From the NCBI GenBank assembly GCA_947498815.1, contig CANMLU010000017.1:31220-95219 (forward strand): a stretch of DNA of 64,000 nucleotides, in the 5' to 3' direction. Within the stretch, counting starts at the first letter, position 1; every line of letters begins with the position of its first letter. Below are positions 1 through 7,506 of the stretch, piece by piece. The DNA is from an uncultured Aquimarina sp. (GTDB taxonomy: Bacteria; Bacteroidota; Bacteroidia; Flavobacteriales; Flavobacteriaceae). A program made the position numbers and the translations under genes. The notes under the pieces are model-generated. The model made no database searches. It saw only the letters and a list, made by a program, of their open reading frames with translations, and was not told the DNA's origin.

Positions 1-103
1 ATAACAATAGTATTTATTCAATTATTAACCAACTACCTGCTCCAATTTTGTAAAAAGGGATAAAATTATTCGCGTTTATTTTCTTAAATAAAACGGTATA
101 ATC

Positions 104-1621
104 ATGGAGACTATAATTGAAAAACAGCAAAACTTAAAAGTACTTTTTTTGACCTCTGACCCAAGTAATGCCTCAAGGTTACACTTGGGTAGAGAACTTC
201 AATCGGTAAGGGATAAACTAGAAGGTAATTCGCATTTTGAAATAAAAGATCATTTGGCAACAAAACCAAACGATGTGATGAACGAAATTATGAATTTTAA
301 ACCTCAAATTGTTCATTTTTCTGGTCATGGTTCCGAAGAAGGAGAACTTTGTTTTGAGGATGAAAGTGGAAAAATAAAAACGATTCCTCCAGAAGCTTTG
401 GCTTCTCTATTCAGTTTGGTTACTGATTATGTTAAATGCGTTGTGATTAATACCTGCTTTGCAGAAAAACAAGCCAAAGGAATCGCTCGTTATATTCCTG
501 TAGTTATCGGAACAAAAAAGGAAATTTCTGATGGAGCCGCCATAAACTTTTCTACGGGTTTTTATACGGCTTTAAATCCAGACTTATCTACCGAAAGTTT
601 AAATAAGGCATATAAACTTGGATGCATTGCTATTCAGTTTGATGGTAATTTAAAAGAACACCTCACGCCACTTATTATTTTGGGAGCACCCAATGTAAGA
701 TTCGCATCCGAAGTGGATTCGGCTTTCTCATTTATTTCTAATCCCAATGGGCATGCGGTAAAAACTTTAATATACGGGTTAACTCTTACAGGTACAAAAA
801 TGGGCCTTACAGAGGAGGAGGCAAGAAATATCATAGAAGATAAGATAAAGAAACTTAAGGAGCATAAAGATTGTATTTTGGAATACGAAGAGAATTTACG
901 ATTGATCTTAACAGACGAATTTCCATTATCAGATTCTTCCAAAGCTGCATTATTTCGTTTACAAAGCGGGTTAAATTTGAGTGATGATGATGTTACTATA
1001 ATTCATGAAAGAATACTTTCTGACGCAAAACTAGATAGCGCTTTTAGCTGGTATGACAGAGGATACGGCCAGACACAGTTAGATAATTATGAACTGGCAA
1101 TAAAATATTTTTCAAATGCCATTGAAAAAAATAATGAATATTCTGCGGCATATTCCGGAAGAGGAGAGAGTTATAGTAAAATCAAAAAGTTTGATCTTGC
1201 TATAGAAGACTTTACCAAAGCAATAGAACTAAACATCAATTGGGAAATATTTTATAGTCTCAATTTAACTTACTTCAATCGAGGGTTGGCCTATTTTGAT
1301 TATGTTCCGAGAACCGATGAAAATGTAGAAAAAGCAAAGGCAGATTGGTTTAAAGCAATTGAATTAGGCTCAAATGAGCCAAGTGCATATTATAATATAG
1401 GGTTAGCAAATAAACATCTAAGAAAATTTGATGATGCGATATCGGCTTATAAAAAAGCTTTAGAGCATGGTTACTCGGACAAAACAGGAATCTATGCCGG
1501 GATTATTAAATGCTATACCGAAATAGGGGATAAAGCAAAAGAGATTGGTGAATGGACCAAAAAAGCATTAAGCAGTACCGAGTCAAGCAAAGATGGTATA
1601 CCCGAAGACTACTTGGAATAA
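104..1621 (+). CDS. CHAT-domain caspase-like protease with TPR repeats
   Basis: The first ~200 residues resemble a CHAT (caspase-HetF-associated) peptidase. The candidate catalytic His is H75 in HFSGHG and the candidate Cys is C118 in VVINTCFAE, each after a hydrophobic strand as in the family. Residues ~225-305 form a helical spacer with the pattern LTEEEA...YEENLRLIL...FPLS...LSDDDV, which resembles a spacer found in cyanobacterial signalling and effector proteins. From ~310 to the end there are about four TPR repeats (for example YDRGYGQTQLDNYELAIKYF). There is no signal peptide, so the protein is probably cytoplasmic. CHAT-TPR proteins are known as proteases in regulated cell death and anti-phage systems, but no gasdermin or Csx partner lies beside it here, and the target is unknown. 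The gene stands alone, with a hairpin downstream. Confidence 0.85.
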   Translation: METIIEKQQNLKVLFLTSDPSNASRLHLGRELQSVRDKLEGNSHFEIKDHLATKPNDVMNEIMNFKPQIVHFSGHGSEEGELCFEDESGKIKTIPPEALASLFSLVTDYVKCVVINTCFAEKQAKGIARYIPVVIGTKKEISDGAAINFSTGFYTALNPDLSTESLNKAYKLGCIAIQFDGNLKEHLTPLIILGAPNVRFASEVDSAFSFISNPNGHAVKTLIYGLTLTGTKMGLTEEEARNIIEDKIKKLKEHKDCILEYEENLRLILTDEFPLSDSSKAALFRLQSGLNLSDDDVTIIHERILSDAKLDSAFSWYDRGYGQTQLDNYELAIKYFSNAIEKNNEYSAAYSGRGESYSKIKKFDLAIEDFTKAIELNINWEIFYSLNLTYFNRGLAYFDYVPRTDENVEKAKADWFKAIELGSNEPSAYYNIGLANKHLRKFDDAISAYKKALEHGYSDKTGIYAGIIKCYTEIGDKAKEIGEWTKKALSSTESSKDGIPEDYLE

Positions 1622-1675
1622 ATTAAATACTTGAATATTAATTTATAAGAACTTTAAGAAGCTCTAAGGATTCTA

Positions 1676-1693
1676 TCCTATATTTTTATAGGA
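1676..1693 (+). terminator. Hairpin after the CHAT gene
   Basis: TCCTATA (1676-1682) pairs with TATAGGA (1687-1693) across a 4-nt loop. It lies 55 nt after the CHAT stop codon and before the next start. It is AT-rich and lacks a clear U-tract, so termination is only a possibility. Confidence 0.35.
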
Positions 1694-1729
1694 CCTTATC
1701 AATGCGTAACAAACAAACAAACGATCAAA

Positions 1730-2155
1730 ATGAAAAAACTAATCTCATTACTAGTATTGGCAACAATTACGACTTTTGTTAACGGTCAGGAATCCGATTA
1801 TGCTCTTGTAGAAAAAACAGTTCAGTATTATTTAGATGGAGGTACCAATAATGATTTTGAAACGTTAAAAAAAGCCTTTCATAAAACAGCCACGATGCGA
1901 TATGTTACTGATGAATATAAAGAGGTAAATGCTTTAGAATTTTTTGGTAAAATGAAATCAGGGCCCAAACAAAATAGAAAAACTAAGATAGATTACATCA
2001 ATATTACGGGGCATGCAGCAAATGCCAAACTCGAAATCGAGTATCCCACGTTTACATTTATTGATTATATGAATCTGCTTAAAATTAATGGAGAATGGAA
2101 GATAGTGAGTAAGATTTTTTATAAGAAAACTCAGGAAGCTAAATCCGAAGACTAA
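1730..2155 (+). CDS. Secreted NTF2-like protein (lumazine-binding-like family)
   Basis: This is a 141-residue protein with a clear Sec signal peptide (MKKLISLLVLA... cleaved near NGQ). The mature part follows the NTF2/SnoaL cone-shaped fold of the 'putative lumazine-binding' family: an N-terminal helix VEKTVQYYLDGG, then FHKTATMRYV, and the final strand pair with NGEWKIVSKIFYKK. The start is preceded by an A-rich leader (AACAAACAAACAAACG) typical of this phylum. The family has no firmly known reaction in Bacteroidota. It is not obviously linked to its neighbours. Confidence 0.8.
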   Translation: MKKLISLLVLATITTFVNGQESDYALVEKTVQYYLDGGTNNDFETLKKAFHKTATMRYVTDEYKEVNALEFFGKMKSGPKQNRKTKIDYINITGHAANAKLEIEYPTFTFIDYMNLLKINGEWKIVSKIFYKKTQEAKSED

Positions 2156-2185
2156 TTATACTGCGATTTCCAATTTTTGATGTGC

Positions 2186-2761
2186 ATGGATTCTATTGAA
2201 AGTTTAGCAACATTATATCTGGTGGACCGAAAAGAATGGAGGCTATGGTTGCAGGATAACTTTGAAAAAGAAAATGAAATTTGGTTAGTGTATCCTCGAA
2301 AGTCTTCCGGGAAACCTCGCATCATTTATAATGACGCCGTCGAAGAAGCGCTATGTTTTGGTTGGATAGATAGTATCGTTAAAACTCTGGATAATGAGCA
2401 TACAATACAACGATTTTCGAAAAGAAAGCCAAAGAGCACTTATTCGCAGGCAAATAAAGAAAGGTTGAAGTGGTTGGCAGAGAAAAATATGTTGTCCTCT
2501 TCTGTTTTTGCTGAAGTCAAAAATGTTATTGAAGAGCAATTTGTATTTCCTGCCGACATTCTTACTTCGATTCGAAATAATAAATTGGCATGGGATCACT
2601 ATAAAAAGTTATCAGAATCATATAAAAGAATTCGTGTGGCTTATATTGATGCAGCTCGTAAACGTCCCGAAGAATTCAAGAAAAGATTAAGAAATTTCAT
2701 AACCAAAACTTCAGAAGGTAAGCTTATCACCGGCTTTGGAGGTATAAATAAATATTATTAA
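2186..2761 (+). CDS. YdeI/OmpD-associated family protein
   Basis: The protein matches the YdeI-type family: residues FEKENEIWLVYPRKSSGKP, then YNDAVEEALCFGWIDS and the RFSKRKPKSTYSQ motif are its usual landmarks. The C-terminus has the KRPEEFKKRL helix. Length (about 190 residues) is normal. The family has been linked to bacteriocin or peptide tolerance in some species, but the biochemical role is not established. The ATG at 2186 gives the start MDSIES; the upstream codons 2177 (TTG) and 2180 (ATG) are possible alternatives. Its TAA overlaps the next ATG by one base (TAATG), so the two genes are probably translated together. Confidence 0.85.
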   Translation: MDSIESLATLYLVDRKEWRLWLQDNFEKENEIWLVYPRKSSGKPRIIYNDAVEEALCFGWIDSIVKTLDNEHTIQRFSKRKPKSTYSQANKERLKWLAEKNMLSSSVFAEVKNVIEEQFVFPADILTSIRNNKLAWDHYKKLSESYKRIRVAYIDAARKRPEEFKKRLRNFITKTSEGKLITGFGGINKYY

Positions 2762-3660
2762 TGAAGTACTCTTTATTTTTTGGATTGATCTGTTTAATCG
2801 GAGGTGGTTTCTCTACTCAAGCACAAGGATCTAAGCTATATCTTGATCAGAAACCGCCTTCAATCACTCCCGAAATTTTTGCTCCCGGTATTATTTCTAC
2901 TACGAATGAATATGAGTTTGGATCTGTATTCTCCAAAGATGGCACAGAGTTTTTCTATGGTGTCGATACAGGAGAGAGAGCAGAAATACGGTATACCAGA
3001 TTAGAAAAGGGTGTATGGATGAAGCCCAAGACCATCATATCAAGCAATACATATGGTTTTAATGATCCTTTTCTTTCTCCAGACGAAGATAGATTATATT
3101 ACATCTCCGATATGCCTCTCAATAAGAAAGGGAATAATAAAGATTATGATATCTGGTATTCTGAAAAAAGACCTTATGGTTGGTCAAAACCTATAAATGC
3201 GGGGAAAAATATAAATACGGATAAAAATGAATACTATATTTCCTTTACCGATGACGGAACGATGTATTTTGCTTCGAATAGGAGCCTTAATGAAAATGAT
3301 AACTCGAATTTTGATATTTATACCTCAAAATTTAAACAGAATGAGTTTCAAAAACCAATTAAGTTACCAGGTGCTATAAATACAAAGGCGTATGAAGCTG
3401 ATGTGTTTGTGGCACCAGATGAATCTTATGTTGTTTTTTGCGCTACCAGAAAAAATGGATTGGGTAGAGGCGATTTATATGTTAGTTTTAAAAAAGAGGA
3501 TGGGACATGGACGATATCAAAAAATATGGGTACACCTATTAATACCAAAGGCCATGAATTATGCCCTTTTGTTACCAAGGATGGTAAATATTTTTTTTAC
3601 ACCAGTAACAAAGATATTTATTGGGTAGATGCCAAGATCCTGGAACAATACCGTTTTTAA
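2761..3660 (+). CDS. Secreted PD40/WD40-like beta-propeller protein
   Basis: A signal peptide (MKYSLFFGLICL... ending at TQAQG) leads into about 270 residues of repeated blades with the TolB-like PD40 pattern, such as DPFLSPDEDRLYYIS, YISFTDDGTMYFASNR and FVAPDESYVVFCATR. The conserved pair of 'SPDG'-type turn and 'SDR/SNR'-type end is seen in several blades. Such propellers bind proteins or ligands in the periplasm of Bacteroidota, often as domains of OmpA-family proteins, but here there is no OmpA part. It is coupled to the YdeI-like gene by a one-base overlap. The specific role is unknown. Confidence 0.8.
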   Translation: MKYSLFFGLICLIGGGFSTQAQGSKLYLDQKPPSITPEIFAPGIISTTNEYEFGSVFSKDGTEFFYGVDTGERAEIRYTRLEKGVWMKPKTIISSNTYGFNDPFLSPDEDRLYYISDMPLNKKGNNKDYDIWYSEKRPYGWSKPINAGKNINTDKNEYYISFTDDGTMYFASNRSLNENDNSNFDIYTSKFKQNEFQKPIKLPGAINTKAYEADVFVAPDESYVVFCATRKNGLGRGDLYVSFKKEDGTWTISKNMGTPINTKGHELCPFVTKDGKYFFYTSNKDIYWVDAKILEQYRF

Positions 3661-3827
3661 GCAAGTGACGAACCATTTTATAACCAAAAACCACATTCTT
3701 AATGAATAATACCAGTGTTCGCACTTTGGAATATCATATTTTGAGACATGAATTACATCATCTCCAGGTTATTTAAGATCGATATTTGACTGTTGTGTAA
3801 TACTATCATTATAATTTTCTATGACCA

Positions 3828-3854
3828 TGTCCAAATTTCAAAAATATATTCGTC
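3828..3854 (+). promoter_or_regulatory. Candidate ECF sigma-factor promoter before the YCII genes
   Basis: TGTCCA at 3828-3833 is separated by 17 nt from CGTC at 3851-3854, and the first YCII start lies 31 nt further on. ECF42 promoters described in other phyla use TGTC-type -35 and CGxC-type -10 elements, and the ECF42 gene is the third gene of this same cluster. The match is by eye and short. Confidence 0.4.
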
Positions 3855-3884
3855 ATAGTGGTGTAAATCATAAAAAATAAACAA

Positions 3885-4232
3885 ATGAAAGAATTTATGT
3901 TCCTTTTCAGAGGAGATGATGAGGTTTGGGATTCCAAATCTCCCGAAGAACAACAAGAACACATGCAACATTGGCAACAATGGATAGAGAAAATCGCCGA
4001 GCAAGGTAAGTTTGTAGGGGGAGAACGATTATTTTCTCACGGAAATACCATCTTGGATCATGGTAAAGTTATTGATCGTCCTTTAACCGAAGGAAAAGAG
4101 CTTGTTGGAGGATATCTTAGGATAAAGTCGGGTTCGTTGGACGAAGCTACAGAAATGGCAAAAGGCTGCCCCGGTTTTGAATGGGAAGGTGGCGCAGTTG
4201 AAGTGCGTGAAATTTGGCCTGAAGAAAATTAA
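3885..4232 (+). CDS. YCII-related (DGPF-type) protein 1
   Basis: This is a 115-residue YCII-domain protein: MKEFMFLFRG opens the ferredoxin-like fold, followed by the helix QEHMQHWQQWIEKIAEQGKFVGG and the strand GKELVGGYLRIK. The usual 'DGPF' motif of this family is written DRPL here (VIDRPLTEGKEL). A gene pair next to an ECF42 sigma factor is the classic context; family members are thought to be targets of that sigma factor, and their activity is unknown. The next gene starts 15 nt later and encodes a paralogue. Confidence 0.88.
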   Translation: MKEFMFLFRGDDEVWDSKSPEEQQEHMQHWQQWIEKIAEQGKFVGGERLFSHGNTILDHGKVIDRPLTEGKELVGGYLRIKSGSLDEATEMAKGCPGFEWEGGAVEVREIWPEEN

Positions 4233-4247
4233 AAAAACAAAAAGAAA

Positions 4248-4592
4248 ATGAAAGAATTCTTATATGTAATACGTGGAGGACAAGAGAAATATGAAACCAA
4301 TTCTCCAGAACAGATGCAAAAGCACATGGAACATTGGCAACGCTGGATGGGTGGTTTGGCAGAAAACAAACAACTTGTAGGTGGCCAACCTTTAATGACT
4401 GAAGGTAAAACCCTTATAGATGGGGGATCAAAAATTATAGATCGCCCACTAGCAGAAGGAAAGGAGTTAATAGGAGGTTATTTATTGATCAAAGCCGAAT
4501 CGCTAGATCATGCTACAGATATAGCAAAAGGCTGCCCTAGTTTTGAATATGGTTGTAGTGTTGAAGTTCGAGAAATTAGCCCTATGGAATAA
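4248..4592 (+). CDS. YCII-related (DGPF-type) protein 2
   Basis: A 114-residue paralogue of the preceding gene, with the same layout: MKEFLYVIRGGQ, the MQKHMEHWQRWM helix, and IIDRPLAEGKELIGGYLLIK. The DGPF motif again reads DRPL, so the change is shared by both copies and probably predates the duplication. It carries two extra residues before the motif (DGGSKIIDRPL). The sigma-factor gene follows within a few bases. Function is unknown beyond association with the ECF42 regulator. Confidence 0.88.
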   Translation: MKEFLYVIRGGQEKYETNSPEQMQKHMEHWQRWMGGLAENKQLVGGQPLMTEGKTLIDGGSKIIDRPLAEGKELIGGYLLIKAESLDHATDIAKGCPSFEYGCSVEVREISPME

Positions 4593-4596
4593 TCTC

Positions 4597-5874
4597 TTGG
4601 ACAACCATAATCACATAAATAATACAATCAATCATCTTTTTCGTCAAGAATCGGGAAAGATGGTTGCTGTATTAATTAAAATATTTGGTACAGAAAATAT
4701 AGAGTTAGCTGAAGATGTAGTACAAGATGCATTGGTTAGTGCTCTGGAAACCTGGAAATACAGAGGAATACCTGATAACCCCAGAGCCTGGTTATATCGC
4801 ACCGCAAAGAATAAAGCGATAGATGTGATACGTCGCAACAAATACAGTCAACAAATTGATTTTTCTGATCCCAAGAAACAACTCCTTACCTCCAATTATA
4901 CGCTCAATACAACTATGGATCAATATTGGCAAGAAAATCAAATCAAAGACGATTTTTTGGCTATGATGTATGCCTGTTGTCACCCCGATATCTCCCAAGA
5001 GAACCAAATTACGTTTATACTTAAATCTTTATGCGGTTTTAGTACTAAAGAAGTTGCAAAATCATTTCTTACTGGTGAGGATACAATTTCTAAGCGATTA
5101 TATCGTACCAAAGAATATTTTAGAAAGCATAAAATTAAACCTTCAATTCCGGCATCGCATCAAATTATCGAGAGAACGTCTACAGTTTTAAATGCGATTT
5201 ACTTAATGTTTAATGAAGGATATAATTCTACTCATTCAGATCAACTGATAAGAAAGGACTTAATTGGTCAGGCAATGCAATTATGTCAATCTTTACTGTC
5301 GACCAAAAGAACACAGCTTCCACAAGTATATGCTCTCATGGCACTAATGTGTTTTCATGCGGCAAGAGTCGAGAGCCGGCTAACTGCAGAAGGCGATATT
5401 GTTTTATTAACAAAACAGGATCGAACCAAATGGGACAAACAACTCATACAATCGGGAGAAAAACACCTTAGTAACTCTGCTTTTGGTAATGATCTTACCA
5501 CATACCATCTCGAAGCTGCAATAGCTTATCAGCATTGTATTGCTAAAAAATATATAGATACCGATTGGAAAACTATATTACATTATTACGATCTCTTGCT
5601 AAAAATTGCTAATGATCCAATAGTATTTTTAAACAGATGTTTAGCGATTTTGGAACTCAAAGGACCAATTGATGCTTTTGAGGAAATAAAAAAAATAGAA
5701 AACAATAAACTATTGCATAAGTACTATTTGTATCATGTTACTTTGGGTGAGATTAAAGAGCAAATGGGCATGAATATTGAGGCAATTGCATGCTATAAAA
5801 AAGCTATTGAGCTTACGCAATCCAAGTTAGAAAAGGATTTCCTTAAAAAGAAAATTTCTTCATGGTCAAAGTAA
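4597..5874 (+). CDS. ECF42-type RNA polymerase sigma factor with C-terminal TPR-like domain
   Basis: Sigma region 2 is seen in HLFRQESGKMVAVLIKIFG, ELAEDVVQDALVSALETW and NPRAWLYRTAKNKAIDVIRR. Region 4 follows (LCGFSTKEVAKSFLTGEDTISKRLYRTKE). About 230 further residues form the long helical TPR-like extension of the ECF42 class (YLMFNEGYNSTHS, LYALMALMCFHAAR-like and LNRCLAILELKGP segments). Region 2 begins very near a TTG codon at 4597, five bases after the YCII stop. An in-frame ATG at 4543 inside the YCII gene would add 18 residues unlike the family, so I prefer 4597, without strong proof. No anti-sigma gene is adjacent; in this class the extension is thought to do the regulation. Confidence 0.85.
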   Translation: MDNHNHINNTINHLFRQESGKMVAVLIKIFGTENIELAEDVVQDALVSALETWKYRGIPDNPRAWLYRTAKNKAIDVIRRNKYSQQIDFSDPKKQLLTSNYTLNTTMDQYWQENQIKDDFLAMMYACCHPDISQENQITFILKSLCGFSTKEVAKSFLTGEDTISKRLYRTKEYFRKHKIKPSIPASHQIIERTSTVLNAIYLMFNEGYNSTHSDQLIRKDLIGQAMQLCQSLLSTKRTQLPQVYALMALMCFHAARVESRLTAEGDIVLLTKQDRTKWDKQLIQSGEKHLSNSAFGNDLTTYHLEAAIAYQHCIAKKYIDTDWKTILHYYDLLLKIANDPIVFLNRCLAILELKGPIDAFEEIKKIENNKLLHKYYLYHVTLGEIKEQMGMNIEAIACYKKAIELTQSKLEKDFLKKKISSWSK

Positions 5875-5922
5875 AAGTCAAAAGACAAAGTAAAAAAGAG
5901 ATCCACACCAAGAGACTATAAT

Positions 5923-6083
5923 TGAACTCATCTTGACTTTTTCTATTTCCTAAAAAATGACCGAAATTCACCCATATTTTGTTACTTTTCTTATCTGTAG
6001 CGCTGTTATAGCTTTCAAAAAGTGCCTCATCTGGTCAAATTTCAACTCATTTCGGTCAAAAACAAAAAGTCAAGATGAGTTCA
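5923..6083. repeat. MITE-like element with perfect 20-bp inverted ends
   Basis: The 20 bases at 5923-5942 (TGAACTCATCTTGACTTTTT) are the exact reverse complement of 6064-6083. Inside them a second inverted pair occurs: TGACCGAAAT near 5958-5967 and its complement in ATTTCGGTCA near 6049-6058. The centre holds a partial palindrome, AGCGCTGTTATAGCT. The whole is 161 bp and has no convincing reading frame. I do not see a clear target-site duplication. It could be a miniature transposable element, an IS remnant or a long RNA hairpin. Confidence 0.55.
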
Positions 6084-6129
6084 TTGATACAGTTTCGATT
6101 CCAACAAAAAAAATAATAAAAAAAAACCT

Positions 6130-6150
6130 CAGTTCCGAAAAATGGAACTG
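6130..6150. terminator. Hairpin downstream of the inverted-repeat element
   Basis: CAGTTCC (6130-6136) pairs with GGAACTG (6144-6150) over a 7-nt loop, followed by GCTTGTTTTATT on the + strand and preceded by an A-run. This is a plausible intrinsic terminator in both directions, and may end the sigma-factor transcript. Confidence 0.5.
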
Positions 6151-6347
6151 GCTTGTTTTATTATTGCACTATTAAATGATCAAAATAATAGTAATTACAT
6201 AAAAAAAGACATAAATCGAAATCATAAGAAGGGAAGATTCAATTTTCAATCCTAGGGGTAGGATAGGTAGAGTTTGAATCCAAAGGTGGTAACAGTTACT
6301 ATTACCCCTGACTATTTTCGGCAATTAGCTGATTTTTTGCAGTCCCT

Positions 6348-6379
6348 AAATTCTCCTATGTGTACGCATAGGAGAATTT
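6348..6379 (+). terminator. Strong 13-bp hairpin in the pre-operon region
   Basis: AAATTCTCCTATG (6348-6360) pairs perfectly with CATAGGAGAATTT (6367-6379) across a 6-nt loop, ending in a short T-run. It could be the terminator of a short RNA transcribed from the 6240-6340 patch, or a leader structure upstream of the pilus-like operon. Confidence 0.55.
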
Positions 6380-6616
6380 TATGATATTTGGTTTAAGTGG
6401 ATTTTTGAATCGACCGAAGAATTATGAAGTAGCAGTTATTTGGATGTATTCATAAAATATAAAATTATTGTTATTAAACACAAAATATGAATCATAATAG
6501 TATAGATACTAGGGATTGTTTATGAAATCATATTCGTTTTTTTAGATAAAAGTAAAAGTGACACTCTCTATTAACTTAAATATCATATTTTTACTGCCGT
6601 TTTCAAGGGAATATTT

Positions 6617-7024
6617 ATGAAGAAAAAAATAACAAAAATAAAAGCTTTTAACCTCCAGGAAATGCTCTTGGTATTAGCTATTATTGGGATTTTATTGTTG
6701 ATTGCATTACCTAATTTTTTGCCTTTAATCGCACAAACCAAAGCGCAAGAAGCCAAAATACAGTTGAAAGCGATAGCCAATATGCAAACGCAATACAGAT
6801 ATCTTAATTCCAAATATTCATTAGACTTTAATGAGCTTAATTATGAAGCTCCGATAACGGTTAAGAATGGAGGTACTGCGAATTACGGTTATGAGGTTTT
6901 GGAGGCTAGTATATCTAACTTCAAAGTGAGAGCAACTGCTGTAGTGGATTTTGACGGTGACGGTATTTTTAACGTATGGGAGATTGATGAAAACGGTAAT
7001 CCAAAACAAATAATAAAAGACTAA
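6617..7024 (+). CDS. Type IV pilin-like major pseudopilin (GspG/PilA-like)
   Basis: A class III prepilin leader ends at KIKA and is followed by FNLQEMLLVLAIIGILLLIALP: Phe at +1, Glu at +5 and a hydrophobic helix, as in pilins (N and Q replace the usual T and I). The 100-residue mature domain contains a TQYRYLNSKYS segment and ends with a calcium-site-like DFDGDGIFNVWEIDENGNP. That acidic C-terminal loop recalls the calcium loop of GspG pseudopilins. It is the first gene of the operon, and its stop overlaps the start of the peptidase that should process it (TAATG). It is probably the main subunit of the filament; adhesive or secretion roles cannot be told apart. Confidence 0.88.
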   Translation: MKKKITKIKAFNLQEMLLVLAIIGILLLIALPNFLPLIAQTKAQEAKIQLKAIANMQTQYRYLNSKYSLDFNELNYEAPITVKNGGTANYGYEVLEASISNFKVRATAVVDFDGDGIFNVWEIDENGNPKQIIKD

Positions 7025-7506
7025 TGTTTCTTGTTAAAGTACTCATTACATTGACTTTGGGGGTAATTACGTTTCAGGATGTAAAGGATAGAGAAGTTTA
7101 TGGGTTTCTATTTCCTATAATAATTGGCTTGCTAGGAGTATTGCATTATCAAAATACCTTGCAGATTAATTTCTTATATGCGATAATGATAAATGTAGGT
7201 GTTCTTGTAGTTATTATTGGATTACTTTATATATATACCTTGACAAAATTTAAGAAACCATTCTTTAAAGAAGTTTTTGGGTTTGGAGACTTGTTGTTTT
7301 TTTTGGCATTAGCTATTGGTTTTCCGACAATTACATTTATAGTGTTGCTAGTGTTTTCATTACTTTTTTCGTTGTTGATATGGTTGGTACTTAAAAATAA
7401 AGCAAAACATAATACTGTACCATTGGCGGGATACATGTCCATATTTTTAGGAATGGTTTTTCTGATTAATTGGATCACAAATGCTTTAACACTGTATTTG
7501 ATATGA
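7024..7506 (+). CDS. Prepilin peptidase (A24 family), short form
   Basis: An inner-membrane aspartyl protease that cleaves prepilin leaders. Both catalytic aspartates are visible: the first in ITFQDVKDREVYG and the second in the GxGD-type motif FGFGDLLFF. At 160 residues with about five membrane segments, it lacks the N-terminal methylation domain and the zinc-binding cysteines of full-length PilD/GspO. Short A24 enzymes are also known in archaea and in Tad/Com systems. The ATG overlaps the pilin stop codon, and the 3' end overlaps the ATPase start by 4 nt (ATGA). Confidence 0.87.
   Translation: MFLVKVLITLTLGVITFQDVKDREVYGFLFPIIIGLLGVLHYQNTLQINFLYAIMINVGVLVVIIGLLYIYTLTKFKKPFFKEVFGFGDLLFFLALAIGFPTITFIVLLVFSLLFSLLIWLVLKNKAKHNTVPLAGYMSIFLGMVFLINWITNALTLYLI

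Larger units (their letters stand above)
5875..6616. other. 742-bp gene-poor stretch before the pilus-like operon
   Basis: This region holds the inverted-repeat element (5923-6083) and two hairpins (6130-6150 and 6348-6379). Between them, 6240-6330 has a conserved-looking, less AT-rich patch with the short palindrome GTAACAGTTAC. A 72-codon frame at 5957-6175 spans the inverted repeat and looks accidental. The final ~200 bp before 6617 are AT-rich and should contain the operon promoter, but I found no exact TAnnTTTG box. Confidence 0.5.

Noticed and set aside
104-3660. Multi-gene defence island at the left edge
   Set aside because: The genes after the CHAT protein (NTF2-like, YdeI-like, PD40) are not defence genes, so only the CHAT gene itself stands out.
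5881-5940. Direct repeats such as AGTCAAAAGACAAAGTAAA as a CRISPR or VNTR
   Set aside because: Only short degenerate purine-rich copies; no regular spacing.
5957-6175. 72-codon frame inside the inverted-repeat region
   Set aside because: It runs across the right inverted repeat, has low-complexity ends, and no family or RBS; more likely chance.
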